Shown piece after piece: positions 15,452-20,077 of a stretch of 20,077 bases of DNA. The notes under the pieces are model-generated. The model saw only the letters and a list, made by a program, of their open reading frames with translations, ran no database searches and was not told the origin of the DNA. The position numbers were made by a program, and so were the translations under genes. Numbering within the stretch: position 1 is the first letter of the stretch; the number at the start of each line of letters is the position of its first letter. The DNA is from an uncultured Eubacteriales bacterium. GTDB taxonomy: Bacteria > Bacillota > Clostridia > Christensenellales > Aristaeellaceae. The stretch is from contig CACZOT010000120.1 in assembly GCA_902782795.1 (NCBI GenBank), positions 1 to 20,077 on the forward strand, in the 5' to 3' direction.

Positions 15452-16423
15452 TCACGCCTGCCGCAGAGCGGCGGCGGCCCAATCGGCGTCCTTGAGCATG
15501 GCGCGCCCGACCCCGATCAGATCGGCGGCGTTCTCCCGCAGGAGCCTCTCCGCGTCCTCCGCCGTGCAGACTCCGCCGGTCAGCAGCACGGGGATGCGCA
15601 CACTGTTTTTCGCTGGGACGCTCAATTCGGAGAACCATCCAGGCTCCGTCCTTCCTTCGACCGTGAAACCGTTCAGGCCGCCGGAAATATCGAGAAGGTC
15701 CGCCCCGGCTTCGGCGAAGACGCGGCACGCCTCCGGGATCTCCGCGATCCTGCCGCCGCCCTCCCTGTAATCGCTGGCGCCGAACCGGATCGCGACGGGA
15801 TACGCTTCGCCGACGGCCGAGCGCACCGCCCGGAGGATCTCCGCGTGCAGCCGGGTGCGGCCCTCCAGCGTCTGCCCGGTATAGGCGTCCGTGCGGCGGT
15901 TCGTCAGCGGCGAATAAAACTGATTGAGCAGATACCCATGGGCGCTGTGGATCTCCACACCGTCGAACCCGGCGGCCTTCGCACGCAGCGCCGCCGAAAC
16001 AAAGCTCTCCTTCACGCCCTCGATCTCCCCCGCGGTCATGGCTCTCGGGGCGCTTTCCCTTTTCCCTACCGGCACCCCGCTCGGGCTGACGGCGGGAAGG
16101 CCGGAATCCCGCGCCTGTGCGCCCGCGTGGTTGAGCTGGGCGAAAATGGCGGCGCCGCGCTCGTGGACAGCGTCCGTCAGCTTTCTGTACGCGGGGATGA
16201 GCGAATCCTCCGCCAGGGACAATTGTGTGCTGTGCGCCATGCCCTCCGGCGAGACATACGCGTGCTCCAGAATGATCAGGGCGGTCCCGTTCGCACGGGC
16301 GACGTAATAGCCCGTCAGGCCCTCGTCCGGCGCGCCGTGATCCGCTTTGCCGGTGGCCATCGGCGGCATCACGATCCTGTTTCTCAAAAGAAGCTGGTTG
16401 ATCCGAATCGGTTCCTTCAGCAT
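15452..16423 (-). CDS. NADH:flavin oxidoreductase, Old Yellow Enzyme family (YqjM-like)
   Basis: The protein is 323 residues from ATG 16423, with AGGAGGG eight bases upstream. The earlier in-frame ATG at 16444 would place that ribosome site inside the gene. It is an FMN-binding TIM barrel. IVMPPMATG after strand 1, QLNHAG (Q97, H99) and EIHSAHGYLLNQFYSP (H159, H162, Y164) form the FMN and substrate pocket, with the H-x-x-H pair of the thermophilic-like YqjM class. RFGASDYREGG and LLTGGVCTAEDAERLL bind the FMN phosphate region, and GVGRAMLKDADW is the standard C-terminus. It lacks the C-terminal iron-sulfur/FAD domains of 2,4-dienoyl-CoA reductases. It should reduce activated C=C bonds using NAD(P)H; the natural substrate is unknown. 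It is followed immediately by the GH2 relic. Confidence 0.92.
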   Translation of the reverse strand: MLKEPIRINQLLLRNRIVMPPMATGKADHGAPDEGLTGYYVARANGTALIILEHAYVSPEGMAHSTQLSLAEDSLIPAYRKLTDAVHERGAAIFAQLNHAGAQARDSGLPAVSPSGVPVGKRESAPRAMTAGEIEGVKESFVSAALRAKAAGFDGVEIHSAHGYLLNQFYSPLTNRRTDAYTGQTLEGRTRLHAEILRAVRSAVGEAYPVAIRFGASDYREGGGRIAEIPEACRVFAEAGADLLDISGGLNGFTVEGRTEPGWFSELSVPAKNSVRIPVLLTGGVCTAEDAERLLRENAADLIGVGRAMLKDADWAAAALRQA

Positions 16424-16564
16424 CGCGGTTTCCCTCCTGCGCATTGTTCAAACTGCAAACCCTCTTGTGTATGCGGAAACCTCGCCTCCGGCGCGCATCC
16501 TCCACGAACTGCCGGCGGTAAGGCGACAGGAGCCGCGTTCCCACCAAGGCCGGGGCTCCAGAGC

Positions 16565-16594
16565 CAGTGTAGCACGTCCCAGCCCGGATTGGCA
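16565..16594 (-). promoter_or_regulatory. Candidate promoter of the Old Yellow Enzyme gene
   Basis: On the minus strand TTGCCA (16589-16594) and TACACT (16565-16570) are 18 bases apart. The leader would be about 135 bases. No known riboswitch fold was recognised in it. Confidence 0.45.
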
Positions 16595-16753
16595 AGCGCG
16601 GTACGGCCGAACAAGAACTCCGCCGCTCAGGCAGCGATCCCCTTTTCCGGGTGGGCCATCTTCGCACCGGGCGCGATCGTCTCCCCTGCGCGATGGATTG
16701 TTAGAAAACCGAATGCGCGCCGGCGGCGCGGGATTGGCGCGCACAGGATCGAG

Positions 16754-16782
16754 TTGACTTTCTTCCCGCTCTGGAATATCAT
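16754..16782 (+). promoter_or_regulatory. Promoter of the secreted Cys/His protein gene
   Basis: TTGACT (16754-16759) and TATCAT (16777-16782) are exactly 17 bases apart. The start near 16789 leaves a leader of about 90 bases before ATG 16879. The rest of the 16424-16878 gap shows only short frames without recognisable products. Confidence 0.7.
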
Positions 16783-16878
16783 GAAACCGGCATGGCGCGA
16801 AGGCTTCGCGACAGGGAAGCCGGGGGGCTTCCGGGTCCGGAGGCCTGCAAGCCACCGGGTTCTGAAAGGGGAAGAAAC

Positions 16879-18570
16879 ATGGGCAATACGGGCATATCCG
16901 CTTGGCGGCGCCTCTGGGTTTTGCTGGCCGCGGCCGCAGTCTGGGCGCTTTGTCTATTCTCTTGCGAAGCGGGCCGGGCAGAAGACCAGGAGGCTTCGCC
17001 GTACGCGGTCCTTTCCCTATACGCCTACGGCGACGCGACGATCAACCCGAGCGGCAGCTTGGGGCATACCTTCCTTACGATCAAAAACCCGCAGGAGGAG
17101 ACGATCACCTTCTGCGGCTATCCCATCGCGCCGCAGCGGACGATCAGCGTTTCCATCTGGGGCGACGTGATGGGCCTTGGCGGCGTGTACATCAACCGGG
17201 AGATGGCGGGAGGGCGCAGCAGCGTCGGGGCGTACTGCGCGTCGCTGTCCGCGGACATCAGCGAGAGCACCTTCCGGGAGATCGAGCGGATGACCCCGGG
17301 CGAGAGTTATTATCACGACGGCAACACGGAGGGGGCGTCGCTCTCCGAGCTGCATGACAACCTCTGGCACAACTGCACCACCTATTCCGTGATGGTCTGG
17401 AACAAGGCGATGGCCCTGGAACTCGATCTGCATACCGCCTCGACCGCCCCGCCCGAGCCGCACGATTCCCGCTGGACCGGTTGGAACGTGGACGACAGGG
17501 GCGTGCGCTACCACCTGATCTCCGAGAGCTTTCTTGGCATCGACGCCCCCAAGTGGGTGAAGGAGGAGATCCAGCGCCAGGGCGGCCACCGGGAGGGATC
17601 TTTTTCCCACGAGGAACCCTGGGACGCATCCGACGTCTTCTACCTCGCCAAGGACGGCAGCCTCCTCCCGGACGTTCCACCCGCGCCGGCGATCACATCC
17701 AGCCTGCCGGAGGGGGATTCCATTTCCCTTTCCTGGGAGTGTGCCGGGCTCGAGCGCCCCGAGATGCAAAAATGCGATCTCTCGTACGAAATCCTGTGCC
17801 TTACGAGAGAGAAATACGCGGAATACGCCGAGGCCCGCGCCATCCTCAACGGCGAGGGGCTCGGCGAGCTGAGCTTGGCGGACGCGCTCAACTCGCTCAG
17901 CGAATTCTTCAGCGTGGAGATGCCCCGGGTCCCGGAACGCGCCTGCACCCTGCGCGGCCTTGCGGAGGATCGCTATGTGCTGCTCGTCAGGACGGTCTGC
18001 AAAAGCTGGGACGGAGCCTTCACCACGAGAAGCGCGTGGAGCGGCCCTGCGGAGGTAAGCATCGCGCCGAGCGCGCCGGTCTCAGAACTTGGTGAGGAAG
18101 ATCTCCGCGCCATCGCCCGGCAGCATGGAACCGTCGGCCTGTGGGGCTGGGCGGATTACGACGGCGACGGCGCCCGCGAGGCTTTCGCGATCCTGGTGCG
18201 GGACTGGAACGACATCGAAAGCGTCTGGTTCATCAATAGCCGGGGAGAAGCGTCCTGCATGGCCGGCGATATCGTCGGGGCCTGCTACGCGATGGACATG
18301 GGTGAGGACGCACAGTGCGTCCTCGATTGCGGCGGCCAGAAGGTCTTCTGGGCGGATTACGGGGCCTATGGCTCCGGCTGGCAAACTCTGCTCTTCAGTG
18401 TCAGAGACGCCGCCCCGTACGAGCTGGAGCTCTCGAGGGACATCCAGGGGATCGCACGGGAGGAGGTCGGCTATTCCACGACCGAAAACGATTTTTCCTC
18501 GGGCGCGCATCAATATCTGTCCGTGCCTCTGTCCTTCGACCAGGCGAGCGGAGAGTTCGTGCGGAACTGA
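16879..18570 (+). CDS. Secreted or lipid-anchored protein with a putative permuted papain-like (NlpC/P60-type) domain
   Basis: The protein is 563 residues from ATG 16879, with AAAGGGG about eight bases upstream; an in-frame extension to 16792 has no ribosome site. The N-terminus is a signal sequence (hydrophobic 12-28). It has a possible lipobox LFSC at C29, though Phe at -2 is unusual; otherwise cleavage could follow GRA. Residues about 58-180 carry SLGHTFLTIKN (H63), an ISVSIWG / VYINREM segment, and then HNCTTYSVMVWN (C166). A His followed later by a Cys before a helix is the order in circularly permuted papain-like domains (YiiX or LRAT type). A region resembling an Fn3 domain (about 267-392) follows, then WADYDGDGAREAFAI (about 425-438), a DxDxDG calcium-type loop. 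No catalytic activity is proven. It is a stand-alone gene and its role is unknown, perhaps in the cell envelope. Confidence 0.75.
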   Translation: MGNTGISAWRRLWVLLAAAAVWALCLFSCEAGRAEDQEASPYAVLSLYAYGDATINPSGSLGHTFLTIKNPQEETITFCGYPIAPQRTISVSIWGDVMGLGGVYINREMAGGRSSVGAYCASLSADISESTFREIERMTPGESYYHDGNTEGASLSELHDNLWHNCTTYSVMVWNKAMALELDLHTASTAPPEPHDSRWTGWNVDDRGVRYHLISESFLGIDAPKWVKEEIQRQGGHREGSFSHEEPWDASDVFYLAKDGSLLPDVPPAPAITSSLPEGDSISLSWECAGLERPEMQKCDLSYEILCLTREKYAEYAEARAILNGEGLGELSLADALNSLSEFFSVEMPRVPERACTLRGLAEDRYVLLVRTVCKSWDGAFTTRSAWSGPAEVSIAPSAPVSELGEEDLRAIARQHGTVGLWGWADYDGDGAREAFAILVRDWNDIESVWFINSRGEASCMAGDIVGACYAMDMGEDAQCVLDCGGQKVFWADYGAYGSGWQTLLFSVRDAAPYELELSRDIQGIAREEVGYSTTENDFSSGAHQYLSVPLSFDQASGEFVRN

Positions 18571-18929
18571 GCAGCTCCGGAAAATCGGGCCGCGGGCGGC
18601 AGGAAATGGAGAATGCCGGAGTGGAAGCGCTGTGGTCTTCCCGTCTCGGCGATGTGGGCGAATACCTCCTTCGGCCTGTCTTCGCGGGGACAGAAGCCTT
18701 CGCGGACCGCAGCCCCCTGCGTCGAACGCCCTTGTCCGCCTGATCGATCGTGTCCTCGTCAAGATGGCCGCTCCAGCGGGGCTTTGCCGAAGCCCACCGC
18801 GTTCCGGGAGGAGCAAACGCCCGTCGCGCCGATCATATCGGCGCGTATCGGCATGCCAAAATGCGTGTTGAGCGGGGGGCCAGCGTGAATCCCCCAACCA
18901 GCCGTAAAACCAGAGGGGCGGCCGCGGTA
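18571..18929. other. Gap without a supportable gene, probably decayed coding sequence
   Basis: This stretch between the secreted protein and the LacI relic has high GC. Its short minus-strand frames look protein-like in places (for example AGPPLNTHFGMPIRAD near 18840-18890 and VREGFCPREDRPKEVFAHIA near 18640-18700) but none has a start, a ribosome site or a family I can name. The frame changes repeatedly. It may be the remainder of the LacI-type gene or of its former neighbour. Confidence 0.4.
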
Positions 18930-19118
18930 TTCGATCACGTCCACGCGCTCGAATCGCGATTCACCAGCGCGATCCTGCGATCCAATTCATATGCGCATGT
19001 TCGGATGTATGGAGCGTCTCCTGGCCGACTCGGCCTATATTGTGCAGCGCCTTGGAAACCATGCTCACGGAATACCCGGCCCGATTTGCTTTCTCCCAGC
19101 CCGGGGGGTAGTGTTCAC
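18930..19118 (-). pseudogene. Decayed N-terminus of a LacI-family transcriptional regulator
   Basis: The minus strand opens at GTG 19118 with the start-like MNTT. After a frame change it reads EKANRAGYSVSMVSKALHN then IGRVGQETL, a very good match to the LacI helix-turn-helix and hinge start (IAEKAGVSVSTVSKALN..GRVSEET). It then degenerates: one frame gives MNWIAGSRW and a stop at 18961. The next frame gives RRIALVNRDSS, resembling the hinge NRIARSLVNRDS. At least two frameshifts and a stop make it nonfunctional. No effector-binding domain can be followed further left. Such regulators normally repress sugar genes. Confidence 0.65.
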
Positions 19119-19177
19119 CCTTGCGCGGTCAGTACATCTCTCCCCCACAGGTTTTATCCGCAGAGCCGCGCGCGAAA

Positions 19178-19212
19178 AAGGGCCCGTCCGCTTCTAAAGC
19201 GGACGGGCCCTT
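19178..19212 (-). terminator. Intrinsic terminator, perfect 16-bp stem
   Basis: AAGGGCCCGTCCGCTT (19178-19193) pairs perfectly with AAGCGGACGGGCCCTT (19197-19212) around a 3-base loop. On the minus strand it is followed by TTT after CCCTT, a run of five T in all. It is the first terminator below the VOC gene, and lies just upstream of the LacI relic. Confidence 0.85.
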
Positions 19213-19589
19213 GCCGTTCCCGCATCGGCGCTTGGCCCGCGGGAAACTGCGGTCAATTATTCCCTCATGGTTTTTCCCTGCCGCGGCAGTGTTTGAATTG
19301 AAACGCGGTGCCTTGGCAAAGACGCGCGCCAGCGCGCTCGACGCAGAGGTCTTGTCCTTCTGCTTGCTTCCTGGCGCAACGGCCTGTAATCGCGCATCTC
19401 CCGCCAATAGCGGTGCCGACACGCCACTCCCGCCTGCAATGAGGGCGAGGATCGCCACGGCGGATCTGCACGATACAGCCGCCGAACCAGGCGAAGCGGG
19501 CCGAGGATGTCAGAGCCTCCTCCCGGTCATGCAGAAAGAACGAGGGGGCACGCCGGTCTCGTCTATCGTCTCCTTGCGCTCCGAGGCCC
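19213..19589. other. 377-base gap below the VOC gene with no supportable gene
   Basis: The minus strand between the VOC stop and the terminator contains overlapping short frames. One ends at 19257, about 45 bases before the terminator (REMRDYRPLRQEAS is part of it). None has a good ribosome site or a recognisable family. It may be a long 3' untranslated region or a decayed gene. Confidence 0.45.
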
Positions 19590-19976
19590 TTACAGCATCT
19601 GGCTGAATTCCACCTTCTCGCCATCCGGCCCGAGGATCGTGAAATAGCGCACGCCGTTTTCCCAGAAAGGCAGGAATTGGATCCCATCCTCGAGCTCTTG
19701 ATATCCGAGGGAACGCACAGTGCGATAGGCGTCCTCGATGTCCGTGACGTCCAGCGCGACGTGCTCGATGGCCCCGGGGACGCCGACGGCCTTCCCGTTT
19801 TCATACGCTTCGATCGTTACGCTGCCCATGCGCAGGAAGGCGACCTCCTCGCGCGGCGTGCGCGTACGCAGGGCGACGGAAAAGCCCAGGCTCTCGAAAA
19901 AAGCGACCGTCTGCTTCAGATCGTTTGTGGGAATACCGATGTGCTGAATGCCCCTGACGTTCTTGCTCAGTTCCAT
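19590..19976 (-). CDS. VOC-family (glyoxalase/dioxygenase superfamily) protein
   Basis: The protein is 128 residues, with AAGGAGG seven to eight bases before ATG 19976. It has two beta-alpha-beta-beta-beta modules, and all four usual metal ligands of the family are present: H12 (IQHIGIP), E56 (VTIEAYE), H72 (IEHVALDV) and E123 (GEKVEFSQ). The full ligand set fits a glyoxalase I or methylmalonyl-CoA epimerase-like metal site and argues against a binding-only protein. The ending LGPDGEKVEF is typical. The substrate is unknown. It starts 12 bases after the upstream gene's stop, in the same operon, which suggests it acts in the same pathway. Confidence 0.9.
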   Translation of the reverse strand: MELSKNVRGIQHIGIPTNDLKQTVAFFESLGFSVALRTRTPREEVAFLRMGSVTIEAYENGKAVGVPGAIEHVALDVTDIEDAYRTVRSLGYQELEDGIQFLPFWENGVRYFTILGPDGEKVEFSQML

Positions 19977-19988
19977 GCCAAATCCTCC

Positions 19989-20077
19989 TTAAACCTTGAT
20001 TTCAGCCCATTTGCCGGTCGCCCAGCGCCATTTGCCCAGGCCGTAGCACAGCAGCGCGTCGGAGACCAGGGCGATCC
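19989..20077 (-). CDS. C-terminal end of an unidentified protein (runs off the window)
   Basis: The last 28 residues are visible, ending CYGLGKWRWATGKWAEIKV before TAA at 19989-19991. The frame is open to the window edge. The 12-base gap to the VOC gene, containing that gene's ribosome site, indicates an operon. The fragment is too short to name; the Trp-rich end could belong to an enzyme or a membrane protein. Confidence 0.6.
   Translation of the reverse strand, partial: IALVSDALLCYGLGKWRWATGKWAEIKV

Noticed and set aside
18759..18944. Minus-strand 61-codon frame MDVIEYRGRPSGF...
   Set aside because: It has no ribosome site, and overlaps the LacI relic; I could not link it to a family.
19129..19458. 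Minus-strand 109-codon frame with an apparent hydrophobic start
   Set aside because: It reads through the terminator hairpin at 19178-19212, lacks a ribosome site and shows no family features.
1..20077. CRISPR arrays, tRNA/rRNA genes, insertion sequences, riboswitches
   Set aside because: No regularly spaced repeats, no cloverleaf or rRNA stretches, no transposase-like frames and no riboswitch core that I could recognise.

Overview
The window is about 20 kb of roughly 60% GC bacterial DNA. It looks like a carbohydrate-scavenging Bacillota (Clostridia) genome, possibly a Christensenellales-type gut or rumen lineage. The supporting signs are a YesM/YesN-type two-component pair, Lpl/Ytc-type sugar permeases, two large solute-binding proteins with signal peptides but no good lipobox, strong AGGAGG ribosome binding sites and sigma-A promoters. 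The taxonomic placement is inference; no rRNA or marker gene is present.

Layout. (i) 1-4250: the N-terminal part of a solute-binding protein (minus) diverges from a response regulator / sensor kinase operon (plus), which ends at a bidirectional terminator. (ii) 4300-7235: a minus-strand cluster of a class I methyltransferase, an MBL-fold hydrolase with an HxDxDH metal motif, and a metallophosphoesterase, with one good promoter upstream. (iii) 7536-13361: a carbohydrate ABC importer operon (LplB-type permease, LplC/YtcP-type permease, 560-aa binding protein), followed by a separately promoted membrane-anchored AraC-type regulator. No ATPase is encoded here. (iv) 13281-15190: a compact divergent control region with several palindromes, then a plus-strand pair of a TIM-barrel sugar isomerase/epimerase and a UlaG-like MBL hydrolase joined by an ATGA overlap, then a strong terminator. 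(v) 15200-19212: a mosaic of an Old Yellow Enzyme, a decayed GH2 glycosidase fragment, a secreted protein with a permuted papain-like His/Cys arrangement, and a decayed LacI-type regulator. (vi) 19590-20077: a VOC-family protein and the C-terminus of an unidentified upstream gene in one operon.

How it fits together. The coherent theme is sensing and import of oligosaccharides or unusual sugars: two sensor systems, parts of two importers, and an isomerase plus lactonase-like pair opposite one importer. The GH2 and LacI remnants suggest a sugar-utilisation locus that has partly decayed. The least explained intact gene is the secreted Cys/His protein at 16879-18570. No CRISPR array, tRNA, rRNA, prophage or intact insertion sequence was seen.
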